Part shown: piece by piece, positions 1 to 6,319 of the stretch | How the letters are laid out: every line of letters starts with the position of its first letter | Numbering within the stretch: position 1 is the first letter of the stretch | Origin: an uncultured Eubacteriales bacterium | GTDB taxonomy: Bacteria > Bacillota > Clostridia > Peptostreptococcales > Anaerovoracaceae | Direction of reading: 5' to 3' | Length of the DNA: 22,695 nt | Assembly: GCA_900551415.1 (NCBI GenBank) | Contig: URWB01000027.1 | Span: forward strand, 1-22,695 | Program-made: the position numbers and the translations under genes | Notes under the pieces: model-generated | Database searches by the model: none | Told to the model about the DNA's origin: nothing | The model's input: only the letters and a program-made list of their open reading frames with translations

Positions 1-25
1 CAAACGATATTCCCACATAACAGGT

Positions 26-74
26 AAGGGGCTGCTGCCCTAACGGTTGGTTTCCGTTAGGGCGGCAGCCCCTT
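26..74. terminator. Long hairpin 3' of gdhA, probable (bidirectional) terminator
   Basis: Two 21-base arms (26-46 and 54-74) pair with a single G/T wobble around a 7-base loop. The hairpin lies 36 bases past the gdhA stop. The following T-rich stretch is on the plus-strand side (about 73-80); the minus-strand side has only scattered T. It may therefore also serve a plus-strand transcript entering from outside the window. Confidence 0.75.
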
Positions 75-109
75 GTTCTTGTACGATTGCGTCTTATGTT
101 TTGTTTGGT

Positions 110-1459
110 TTATACCAATCCCTGTGCCATCATCGCTTCTGCAACCTTTTCGAAGCCTGCGATGTTTGCGCCCTTGACTAAGTCATACGTGCCATAGTAC
201 TTTTCGGATGCTTCTTTACAAGCCTTGTGGATATTGATCATGATCTGGTGTAACTGATCATATACATCCTGGTGCTGGAATACGGTGTGACCTGCGTTCT
301 GGCCCATTTCGATGCAGGAGGTTGCTACGCCGCCAGCATTTGCTGCTTTAGCAGGTCCAACGATGATGCCGCTTTCCTGTAAGTATGCCAGCGCTTCGTT
401 GGTGGTAGGCATGTTGGAGCCTTCGCAGTAGAACTTCGCGCCGCTTGCGACGATGTTCTTCGCGTCTTCCATATGTACCTCGTTCTGGGTTGCACAAGGA
501 ATGTAGAGGTCAGCTTTAACTTCCCAAGGCTTCTTGCCTGCGATGAATTTTGCGTTCGGGAATTTTTCTGCATACGGTGCGCAGATGTTCTTGCCGGAAG
601 CTCTGAGCTCTAACATCATCTGCAACTTTTCATCCGTATTGATGCCGTCCGGATCGTAGATGTATCCATCCGGACCGGAGATCGTGATCAGCTTTGCACC
701 TAACTGCTGCAGCTTCCAGGCAGTACCCCAGGATACATTGCCGAAGCCGGAGATCGCGACAGTCTTGCCCTTGATGTCCTCGCCGTTCGCCTTAAGCATT
801 TCTTCCGCGTACCAAACGATACCGAATCCGGTCGCTTCGGTTCTGCCGAGGCAGCCGCCGTAGGAGAGACCCTTACCGGTCAGAACGCCGCCGTCGAATC
901 TGTCTCTGATTCTCTTGTACTGGCCGAATAAGTAGCCGATTTCTCTTGCACCGACACCGAGGTCACCTGCCGGAACGTCGGTATCCGGACCGATATGTCT
1001 ATATAATTCTGTCATGAAAGCCTGGCAGAATCTCATAATCTCAGCATCGCTTTTGCCGTTCGGATCGAAGTCCGCGCCGCCCTTGCCGCCGCCGATCGGC
1101 AGACCTGTCAGGGAATTCTTGAAGATCTGTTCAAAACCTAAGAACTTGATGATGCCCGGATATACGTTCGGTGCGAATCTCAGACCGCCCTTGTAAGGTC
1201 CGATCGCGGAGTTGAACTGATATCTGTAACCTTTGTTTACATGAACTTTGCCGGCATCGTCCACCCAAACAACTCTGAAAGTGATACCTCTTTCAGGCTC
1301 TACCAGTCTTTCCAAAAGACCGGCCTTTTCGTATTCCGGGTGCGCGTCCATAACAGGAGCCAGAGAAGTTAAAACTTCCTCTACAGTCTGATGGAATTCC
1401 GGTTCGCCGGGATTGTTCTTTTTACATTCTTCGATTACTCTTTCAACATAAGTTGCCAT
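110..1459 (-). CDS. gdhA: Glutamate dehydrogenase (NAD(P)-dependent, hexameric type)
   Basis: This is a 449-residue enzyme of the usual length for hexameric GdhA, interconverting 2-oxoglutarate plus ammonium and glutamate in the cytoplasm. Visible motifs are GPYKGG (Lys90), FKNSLTGLP (Lys114), GGGKGG (Lys126) and PAGDLGVG with the catalytic Asp166. A Rossmann nucleotide-binding segment with GFGNV follows. The ATG at 1459 is chosen because GAGGAG sits 6 bases upstream and family members begin near here. An in-frame ATG at 1501 would add 14 residues but lacks such a site. The gene is monocistronic, with its own promoter at 1532-1560 and a hairpin after the stop. Family assignment is very secure. 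NADP versus NAD preference is not settled by what I can see. Confidence 0.97.
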   Translation of the reverse strand: MATYVERVIEECKKNNPGEPEFHQTVEEVLTSLAPVMDAHPEYEKAGLLERLVEPERGITFRVVWVDDAGKVHVNKGYRYQFNSAIGPYKGGLRFAPNVYPGIIKFLGFEQIFKNSLTGLPIGGGKGGADFDPNGKSDAEIMRFCQAFMTELYRHIGPDTDVPAGDLGVGAREIGYLFGQYKRIRDRFDGGVLTGKGLSYGGCLGRTEATGFGIVWYAEEMLKANGEDIKGKTVAISGFGNVSWGTAWKLQQLGAKLITISGPDGYIYDPDGINTDEKLQMMLELRASGKNICAPYAEKFPNAKFIAGKKPWEVKADLYIPCATQNEVHMEDAKNIVASGAKFYCEGSNMPTTNEALAYLQESGIIVGPAKAANAGGVATSCIEMGQNAGHTVFQHQDVYDQLHQIMINIHKACKEASEKYYGTYDLVKGANIAGFEKVAEAMMAQGLV

Positions 1460-1531
1460 TGCTTTTCTCCTCTTCTCATTTAAGATTTTAGAATGTTTCA
1501 CCGCAATTAAAATAAATTGTTTTCTATCTCA

Positions 1532-1560
1532 AATGTAACACTAAGGCATGACCTTGTCAA
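1532..1560 (-). promoter_or_regulatory. Sigma-A-type promoter of gdhA
   Basis: On the minus strand TTGACA (1560-1555) and TACATT (1537-1532) are separated by exactly 17 bases. This places the transcript start near 1525, about 65 bases ahead of the gdhA start. The -35 box is a consensus match. Confidence 0.75.
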
Positions 1561-1829
1561 CACCGTGTATACAAGATTTCCTTGTTTTTTTTGCGGAACA
1601 AAATCAAAGCCGTCAGAGACGCCAAAAGCCTTAAATTACAAGGATTATCAGCTCCCGAAGCTCCGATAAGCCGCCTGCGCCGAAGCGGCGCGCCCTTTTA
1701 TCTGGCGCTTCTTTTTTCGATTTTTCCGGGAAAACATTTTCGCCCCGCGATTTCGCAGACCGGCGTGTCAAAGCGGCGCGCTCTCTTAACGTTTTCTGAA
1801 TTTTTTTTGACTGCGAGCTTGCTTTTTAC
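1561..1829. other. Non-coding stretch between the divergent gdhA and mgtE promoters
   Basis: No convincing gene is present. A plus-strand open frame here lacks a ribosome binding site and has low-complexity, Arg/Lys/Ser-rich content. The only clear structure is a 6-bp hairpin with a 3-base loop (GCGCCG/CGGCGC, 1677-1691) followed by a short TTTT. It could be a weak terminator of a transcript I cannot identify. Confidence 0.5.
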
Positions 1830-1859
1830 TTGCAAAAAGCGGGCAAAAAGTTGTATACT
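1830..1859 (+). promoter_or_regulatory. Probable promoter of the leader-mgtE transcript
   Basis: TTGCAA (1830-1835) and TATACT (1854-1859) are separated by 18 bases. Transcription would start near 1866, giving an untranslated leader of about 310 bases before mgtE. That is unusually long and suggests leader-based control. Confidence 0.6.
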
Positions 1860-1888
1860 ATATGAAACTGGGAAAAAGCGGTTCTATC

Positions 1889-1983
1889 GACGTGTCAAAA
1901 AAGTCGAAAGCACGGATTTTCCTCCGTCGCGGCGCAAAAAATGCCGGACGTGTCGAAAACTGTAAATCGCGAGGATTTTCCTC
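1889..1983 (+). repeat. Imperfect tandem duplication in the mgtE leader
   Basis: Two units of about 58 bases each start with GACGTGTC (1889-1896, 1947-1954) and carry GGATTTTCCTC (1914-1924, 1973-1983) at nearly the same internal offset (25 and 26 bases). The sequence between the shared blocks has diverged. Each second block can form a small hairpin with its flanks. It resembles no riboswitch class that I recognise. Confidence 0.5.
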
Positions 1984-2027
1984 AGCATGGCCGTACGCGG
2001 CAGCACTAAAACGAAAGGAGCAAAGAC

Positions 2028-2102
2028 ATGGATAGTGTGCCCGATGGGAAAAACACAACAAAAGTAAAAGTGAATAACCTTGCCTTTGCTTACCGCGCGT
2101 AA
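2028..2102 (+). CDS. 24-codon small ORF upstream of mgtE (candidate leader peptide)
   Basis: An ATG preceded by AAAGGAG with 7-base spacing opens a 24-residue frame ending in TAA at 2100-2102. The second half, KVKVNNLAFAYRA, resembles the N-terminal strand and A-loop region of ABC-transporter ATPases (PstB-like proteins begin this way). It could therefore be the stump of a lost ATPase gene. The position argues for a regulatory role: the stop codon is 3 bases ahead of the 5' arm of a stem that covers the mgtE ribosome binding site. The frame is the same as mgtE, with no other stop in between. That it is translated is inferred from the ribosome binding site only. Confidence 0.5.
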   Translation: MDSVPDGKNTTKVKVNNLAFAYRA

Positions 2103-2105
2103 AAC

Positions 2106-2176
2106 GGAATCTCCAAGGACCCGAAGCGCGAGACTTGCTTTGCGCAGAGGCAGGGACAGCGAAAGGAGGAGATTCC
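2106..2176 (+). promoter_or_regulatory. Long-range stem occluding the mgtE ribosome binding site
   Basis: GGAATCTCC (2106-2114) is perfectly complementary to GGAGATTCC (2168-2176). The 3' arm covers the last part of the mgtE Shine-Dalgarno site (AAGGAGG, 2163-2169) and the whole spacer up to the ATG at 2178. Smaller GCGC pairings could form in the loop. The 5' arm lies within the footprint of a ribosome halted at the small ORF stop (2100-2102), the arrangement typical of translational attenuators. No function has been shown. Confidence 0.5.
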
Positions 2177-2177
2177 A

Positions 2178-3578
2178 ATGGATCAGAATTTAATGAATCT
2201 CGACGAGGCGATGAAGGAGTCGCTAGAGAAGATTTTTCAGCTTTTGGATGAGAAGAAGTACTTCCTTGCCAAGGATGAACTGCTCAAGTACAACGATGCC
2301 GATATCGCGGAAATGTTCGAGGAACTCTTGGATAAGCCGGAACTGATCGAGCAGACGGTGGTTGTTTACCGCCTGCTGCCAAAGGACGTTTCGGTTGAGG
2401 TTTTTTCGTACCTGCCGTCGGATGACCAGCTCAAGATTGTGGACGGCATTACGGATACGGAGCTGAGTTACATCGTAAAGGAGCTCGACTTCGACGATAA
2501 AATCGATATTTTGGAGGAGCTTCCTGCCAATCTGGTGGATAAGATCCTCGAAAAAACACCCAAAAATGAGCGCGCGCTGATCAACAGCTATCTGAACTAT
2601 CCGGATAATTGCGCCGGCAGTCTGATGACGCCGGAGTATATCAGCCTGCAAAAGGAAATGACCGTCGGCGAGGCTCTCGCTTATATCAAGCGCGAGGGGA
2701 TGGACGCGGAGACGATCTATACCTGTTATGTCAAGGACGCCGGCCGGAAGCTGATCGGCATCGTGTCTTTGAGTACGCTCGTCATTACGGGCGATGAGGT
2801 CAAGATTAAGGATATCATGCACACAGACTATATCTGGCTGAATGTGTATGACGATAAAGAGGAAGTCGCGGAAGCCTTCAAAAAATACGACTTTCTGGCG
2901 ATGCCGGTGGTGGATAAGGAACATCGGCTGGTCGGTATCATTACGGTTGACGACGTGCTGGACGTCATGGAAGAAGCGGCAACCGAAGATATCGAGAGAA
3001 TGAACGGCGTCATCAGCTTCGATGACCCCGACAAAGACTATCTGGACGTTTCGGTCTGGCAGCACGCCATCAACCGCCTGCCATGGCTTTTGATTCTGAT
3101 GGTCGCCTATATTTTTACCGGCATGATCATTACGAACTTCGAGGCGCGGCTCTCGGAGATCATCTGTCTGGTCGCGTATATGCCGATGCTGATGGGCACC
3201 GGCGGCAATACGGGTTCGCAGGCGGCGACGCTGATCATCCGCGGTCTGGCGACGGGCGAGGTGGAGACCTCAGACGCGCTGCGCATTTTATGGAAGGAAA
3301 TCCGCATCGGTTTTGTTATCGGTGTGATTTTGAGTCTGTTTAATTTCGCGCGCATTTGTCTGTTTGACCGCTATAATGTGATGATCGCGCTGACGGTCTG
3401 CACCGCGATGCTGTTCATCGTCATCTTTGCCAAGGTACTCGGCAGCATGGTACCGCTGTTCGTCAAGAAACTCAAGCTGGACCCGGCGCTGATCGCGAAT
3501 CCGGCCATATCGTCTATTTCCGATACGGTAGCGCTGACCATCTATTTCGCCATGGCCAGCCTGTTTTTGGGACTGTAA
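2178..3578 (+). CDS. mgtE: Magnesium transporter MgtE
   Basis: The 466-residue protein has all parts of the MgtE family. A helical N-terminal Mg2+-sensing domain (about 25-130) is followed by a pair of CBS domains (about 150-205 and 213-270), a plug/linker helix, and a membrane domain of about five helices from residue 300 onward. The pore region carries the family signature GTGGNTGSQ (340-348). Asp449 in SSISDT matches the conserved Asp of the ion path. In the family, cytosolic Mg2+ bound by the N/CBS domains closes the channel; the protein sits in the cell membrane. The ATG at 2178 follows AAGGAGG with 8-base spacing, but that site is inside a predicted stem (2106-2176). The gene is followed by a terminator and appears to be transcribed with the upstream small ORF only. 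Confidence 0.96.
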   Translation: MDQNLMNLDEAMKESLEKIFQLLDEKKYFLAKDELLKYNDADIAEMFEELLDKPELIEQTVVVYRLLPKDVSVEVFSYLPSDDQLKIVDGITDTELSYIVKELDFDDKIDILEELPANLVDKILEKTPKNERALINSYLNYPDNCAGSLMTPEYISLQKEMTVGEALAYIKREGMDAETIYTCYVKDAGRKLIGIVSLSTLVITGDEVKIKDIMHTDYIWLNVYDDKEEVAEAFKKYDFLAMPVVDKEHRLVGIITVDDVLDVMEEAATEDIERMNGVISFDDPDKDYLDVSVWQHAINRLPWLLILMVAYIFTGMIITNFEARLSEIICLVAYMPMLMGTGGNTGSQAATLIIRGLATGEVETSDALRILWKEIRIGFVIGVILSLFNFARICLFDRYNVMIALTVCTAMLFIVIFAKVLGSMVPLFVKKLKLDPALIANPAISSISDTVALTIYFAMASLFLGL

Positions 3579-3682
3579 GCGGGAAGCAGGACGCGCATCG
3601 CTTCTGGCACCGATGCAGGCGCAGACATGGACCCGCAGAGGGCATGTTCGATACATCTGAATCAAAAAAACGAAAATCCTTG

Positions 3683-3719
3683 TGCAAGTCAGGCGTAAAC
3701 GCTCGGCTTGCATTTTTTT
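3683..3719 (+). terminator. Rho-independent terminator of mgtE
   Basis: A 14-base stem with one mismatch and two wobbles (TGCAAG at 3683 pairing with CTTGCA ending at 3712; tight loop near GCGTAAACGC) is followed by seven T (3713-3719). It lies 104 bases past the mgtE stop. Confidence 0.88.
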
Positions 3720-3766
3720 CGAAAGTTGGTTCGGGAACCGGAAAGTTTTTGTTTTTGGGGCGGGCC

Positions 3767-3785
3767 GTAAAGGAAACTTGACAAG
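3767..3785 (+). promoter_or_regulatory. Candidate operator O1 of the XRE operon
   Basis: GTAAAGGAAACTTGACAAG recurs at 3813-3831 with three differences, one being the last base. This copy overlaps the -35 box. Given the small XRE repressor encoded next to it, an autoregulatory operator is the natural reading. Confidence 0.55.
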
Positions 3786-3806
3786 TGAAGATGATCCTGG
3801 TAAGAT
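3778..3806 (+). promoter_or_regulatory. Promoter of the XRE regulator/membrane protein operon
   Basis: TTGACA (3778-3783) and TAAGAT (3801-3806) are spaced by exactly 17 bases. The predicted start near 3813 falls at the edge of the second 19-bp repeat. Confidence 0.75.
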
Positions 3807-3812
3807 CAAGCT

Positions 3813-3831
3813 GTAAAGGTAACTTGTCAAT
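3813..3831 (+). promoter_or_regulatory. Candidate operator O2 of the XRE operon
   Basis: GTAAAGGTAACTTGTCAAT is the second near-copy of the 19-bp repeat, 46 bases downstream of the first and lying at the predicted transcript start. Both copies carry a shared AAAGG-wAACTTG core. Confidence 0.55.
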
Positions 3832-3848
3832 ATATCGGAGTGAGGATT

Positions 3849-4064
3849 TTGAAGAACTGCGTGGAAGAATTGCGAAAAAGCATGGGATTAAGCCAGGAAA
3901 AATTTGCGCGGATGATGAAGGTGTCACGCCAGACAATCAGCGCGATCGAAACGGGCAAGTATAATCCGTCGCTGGAGCTGGCGTTTGCGATCTCGAATTG
4001 CTTCGGAGAGCCGATTGAGAAGATTTTTCTCTATCATGATGATGCCTTGGTTGACCGAAGGTAA
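3849..4064 (+). CDS. Small XRE-family transcriptional regulator
   Basis: This is a 71-residue single-domain helix-turn-helix protein. It has the recognisable core LSQEKFARMMKVSRQTISAI followed by ETGKYNPS, typical of the short XRE regulators paired with small membrane proteins in Firmicutes. I place the start at the TTG at 3849 because GGAG (3837-3840) is 8 bases upstream and relatives begin MKN-RVEELR. A GTG at 3840 in the same frame would overlap that ribosome binding site. It is the first gene of a two-gene operon with the membrane protein at 4135. It probably represses its own promoter through the paired 19-bp repeats. The signal it responds to is unknown. Confidence 0.88.
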   Translation: MKNCVEELRKSMGLSQEKFARMMKVSRQTISAIETGKYNPSLELAFAISNCFGEPIEKIFLYHDDALVDRR

Positions 4065-4084
4065 AGACGCGAAGGTAAAGACGC
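4057..4084 (+). repeat. 14-bp perfect tandem duplication across the XRE stop codon
   Basis: GAAGGTAAAGACGC occurs twice back to back (4057-4070, 4071-4084). The first copy contains the TAA stop of the regulator. It looks like a recent slippage duplication and has no evident function. Confidence 0.8.
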
Positions 4085-4134
4085 GAAAAACGGGGCTGTG
4101 GAGTGCGAGAGGATAGCACAGGGGGAAGAGCAAG

Positions 4135-4584
4135 ATGAAAAAGAAAGATTTGACGACAGCATGGATCTATCTAGTGATCGGAGTGATCTGCTTTGCGGCG
4201 CTGGTGCTGACGGACAGCAAGCTGGACAGCCTGCTGATCGCGGGGGCGGCGGTCGGCCTGCTCGAGGGCGTTGTGAAGATCGGCAATTATGTTTACTGGC
4301 GCAGGCCGGAGAACCAAGCGGAATATCGGGAGATGCAGGAGAGCGAGCAGATCGAGCAGCAGGACGAACTTATGCAGATGCTGCGGGATCAGGCGTATCG
4401 ACATGCCTATATCACGAACCTCAGGGTGACGATGGCGGCGGCGCTGATATGCGGCGCGTTGAAATTGATTGATATTCTGGCCTTTGGCGATAAGCTGATG
4501 TACGCGCTGGCGGCCTGGGTGATCCTGCAGCTGATCTTGGTCGATGTAATCTATCGCTGTCTGAACCGGAAATATTCCGACTGA
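4135..4584 (+). CDS. Small multi-pass membrane protein, partner of the XRE regulator
   Basis: The 149-residue protein has about four hydrophobic helices (roughly 9-26, 29-47, 95-113 and 119-141). A charged Glu/Gln-rich stretch (about 55-88) lies between the two pairs, likely cytoplasmic and helical. I do not recognise a named enzyme or transporter family. The layout (short XRE regulator, then a small membrane protein) is common in Firmicutes, and the membrane partner is usually uncharacterised. The start is the ATG at 4135, preceded by a modest purine-rich site (GGGGGAAGAG). It lies 70 bases after the regulator with no terminator between, so co-transcription is likely. No conserved catalytic residues are evident. 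Confidence 0.75.
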   Translation: MKKKDLTTAWIYLVIGVICFAALVLTDSKLDSLLIAGAAVGLLEGVVKIGNYVYWRRPENQAEYREMQESEQIEQQDELMQMLRDQAYRHAYITNLRVTMAAALICGALKLIDILAFGDKLMYALAAWVILQLILVDVIYRCLNRKYSD

Positions 4585-4618
4585 TCCCGGAGAAAAGAGT
4601 GCGCAATCCAGGACAAAA

Positions 4619-4729
4619 GTGCGCATAACGAAATCAGAGATTTCTATGCGCACATGGCGCTCACCTATGAGCGCCACTTCGCAAGGTGCTTTTGTCGATA
4701 TTCCGGAAATATCGCTATGCGATATTTCC
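4619..4729 (+). repeat. Palindromic intergenic element, copy A (MITE/REP-like)
   Basis: Three consecutive hairpins are present: 4619-4653 (GTGCGCAT/ATGCGCAC with inner GAAATC/GATTTC), 4655-4676 (perfect 9-bp stem TGGCGCTCA) and 4705-4729 (perfect 11-bp stem GGAAATATCGC with a TAT loop). The two ends are imperfect inverted repeats of each other (CGCATAACGAAAT versus CGCATAGCGATAT). A diverged second copy lies at 19649-19737. The element sits between convergent genes, so it may also stop transcription from either side. Confidence 0.7.
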
Positions 4730-4920
4730 TACATAATAAAAAACTAAATTTAATTGTATCGCAATTTTTATACCTTTGCAAGAGGATTTGACTGGTTTTC
4801 GCTCTTTTTCGCGTTTTTTCTTTAACGTGAGAAAGTTGTCGCGCGATCAAGGCGATTCTGAAGAACGCCCCCACAAAGAAACACCGGTTCTTCCCCCTGC
4901 GCTGCCTGCAATGACAAAAG
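4730..4920. other. Remainder of the convergent intergenic region before dusB
   Basis: An AT-rich stretch (4730-4850) grades into GC-rich sequence near the dusB stop. A small GGCG/CGCC hairpin with an inner TTC/GAA stem lies near 4850-4870 but lacks a T-tract. No gene is supported. Confidence 0.5.
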
Positions 4921-6018
4921 TCAAATGCCGCGAATCGCTTCGCGCAGGGCGGCCGCGTCGTTGATCTGATTGACGCGGCCGCGGAAGGCTGCCGCGCCCG
5001 GCAGCCCTTTGAGATACCAGCCGACATGTTTGCGCATTTCGCGCACCGCGGTATACTCTCCCTTGAGCGCGTACACATCCTCAAAATGCCGCAGCATCAT
5101 CTCGATTTTATCCTCTTTGCTTGGCACGATATCATAAAGCGACAGTTCTGCAGCCTTCTCCGGCTGCAGCATCTTGACCGCAGATTGTGCGGCCTGTGCT
5201 CCTGCAGCATCCTGCGAATCGCGCGGCAGCGCCGGCTCTGCCTCCCGTCCTTCGGTGCGCGGCGCATCAAACACGCCGGCATCCCACGCGCGCGCGAGGC
5301 CCTCAAAGATCCATGGGTTGCCGAGCGCGCCGCGGCCGATCATCACAAAGTCACAGCCGGTCTCCTGCATCATGCGATAAGCGGAGGTGACATCGGTCAC
5401 GTCGCCGTTTCCAATCACCGGAATCCTGACGGCTTTCTTCACAGCGGCAATGATATTCCAGTCCGCATGGCCGCTGTAAAACTGCTCGCGCGTCCGCCCA
5501 TGTACGCACACAGCGGACGCGCCTCCGGCTTCGATCGCCTGAGCCACCTCGACCGCGTTTTTCTCTGCGTCATTCCAGCCTGCGCGTATTTTAACCGTCA
5601 CAGGTTTCGTGCTCGCGGAAACCACTGCCTCCACGACACGCCGCGCCAGCTTCGGTTCGCGCATCAGCGCGCTGCCTTCTCCGTTCCGTACAATCTTGGG
5701 AACCGGACAGCCCATATTGATATCCAACAGCACCTGCCTGCGATCATTGAGCATGCGCGCTGCCTCCGCCATGATCTCCGGCTCATGGCCAAAAATCTGG
5801 TAGGCCACAGGCGCTTCTCCGTCCAGAATCTCCAGCAGTCGGTCGGTATTCTTGTCCTTGTACCACAGCCCCTTGGCGCTGACCATTTCCGAGCAGACCA
5901 GCCCCGCCCCCTTTTCGCCGCAAATTCGACGGAACGGAGCGTCGGTGACCCCTGCGAGGGGCGCGAGCAGAAACGGGTTTTTTAAAGTCACGTTTCCGAT
6001 TTTGCATTCTCTTGTCAT
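4921..6018 (-). CDS. dusB: tRNA-dihydrouridine synthase (DusB-like)
   Basis: This is an FMN-dependent enzyme that reduces uridines in tRNA to dihydrouridine. Visible features are LAPLAGVTDAPFR near the N-terminus, NMGCPVPKIV with the catalytic Cys104, VKIRAGW, VIGNGDV and GRGALGNPWIF (flavin phosphate binding), then a C-terminal helical domain. At 365 residues it is about 40 longer than usual. The excess is an Ala/Glu-rich segment at about 244-300 between the barrel and the helical domain. The ATG at 6018 has AAAGGA upstream and matches the family N-terminus. Earlier in-frame starts (TTG at 6114, ATG at 6105) follow an AGGAGG and would add a basic 29-32 residue extension, so they cannot be fully excluded. 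The gene stands alone. Confidence 0.93.
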   Translation of the reverse strand: MTRECKIGNVTLKNPFLLAPLAGVTDAPFRRICGEKGAGLVCSEMVSAKGLWYKDKNTDRLLEILDGEAPVAYQIFGHEPEIMAEAARMLNDRRQVLLDINMGCPVPKIVRNGEGSALMREPKLARRVVEAVVSASTKPVTVKIRAGWNDAEKNAVEVAQAIEAGGASAVCVHGRTREQFYSGHADWNIIAAVKKAVRIPVIGNGDVTDVTSAYRMMQETGCDFVMIGRGALGNPWIFEGLARAWDAGVFDAPRTEGREAEPALPRDSQDAAGAQAAQSAVKMLQPEKAAELSLYDIVPSKEDKIEMMLRHFEDVYALKGEYTAVREMRKHVGWYLKGLPGAAAFRGRVNQINDAAALREAIRGI

Positions 6019-6319
6019 ACAGTTTCCTTTGTTCCTCTCTGTTCTTCGCGTCTCCGCACGCTTTTTTTCTACAAGGCGCGCAAGCTTTCTCCGCGCAGCG
6101 GACATCGCAAGCAAAACGCCTCCTACTTCATCGTCTCGCGCTCATCACGCGCGCAGCTTTCCTTTGTCAAAGTCATCTGCGCCCGCCTTGTCTCTCCGCT
6201 CTTCGCGTCTCCGAACGCCTGCAAAAAAATCCGCCGATGCAGTCTCAGCGGATTTTGGTTTTTCTATAATCGCGTCCGGTCATCTGTTCCGCGCCGAACG
6301 CCGCAGCAGTCTGGCGGTC
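6019..6319. other. Intergenic region between pucR and dusB
   Basis: It contains the pucR terminator (6223-6256) and, on the minus strand near 6160, a TTGACA with only a poor -10 match 17 bases later (TGATGA). That may be the dusB promoter. A stretch at 6019-6124 is open in frame with dusB and has a ribosome binding site (AGGAGG at 6124-6119). Confidence 0.4.
6223..6256 (-). terminator. Rho-independent terminator of the ftsH-pucR operon
   Basis: On the minus strand the arms AAAATCCGC and GCGGATTTT (6256-6248 and 6234-6226) pair perfectly around a 13-base loop and run into a T-tract (6229-6223). It lies about 65 bases after the pucR stop. Confidence 0.88.

Noticed and set aside
1582..1965. 127-codon plus-strand open frame upstream of mgtE
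   Set aside because: No start signal, and it runs across the promoter and leader with low-complexity basic content.
1866..2177. M-box (Mg2+) riboswitch upstream of mgtE
   Set aside because: The conserved M-box core sequence and terminator arrangement are not seen. The structure found is an RBS-occluding stem after a small ORF.
6019..6114. Longer DusB start (TTG at 6114 or ATG at 6105)
   Set aside because: An AGGAGG is present, but the extension is basic and unlike the family, and ATG 6018 has its own good site. Kept only as an alternative.
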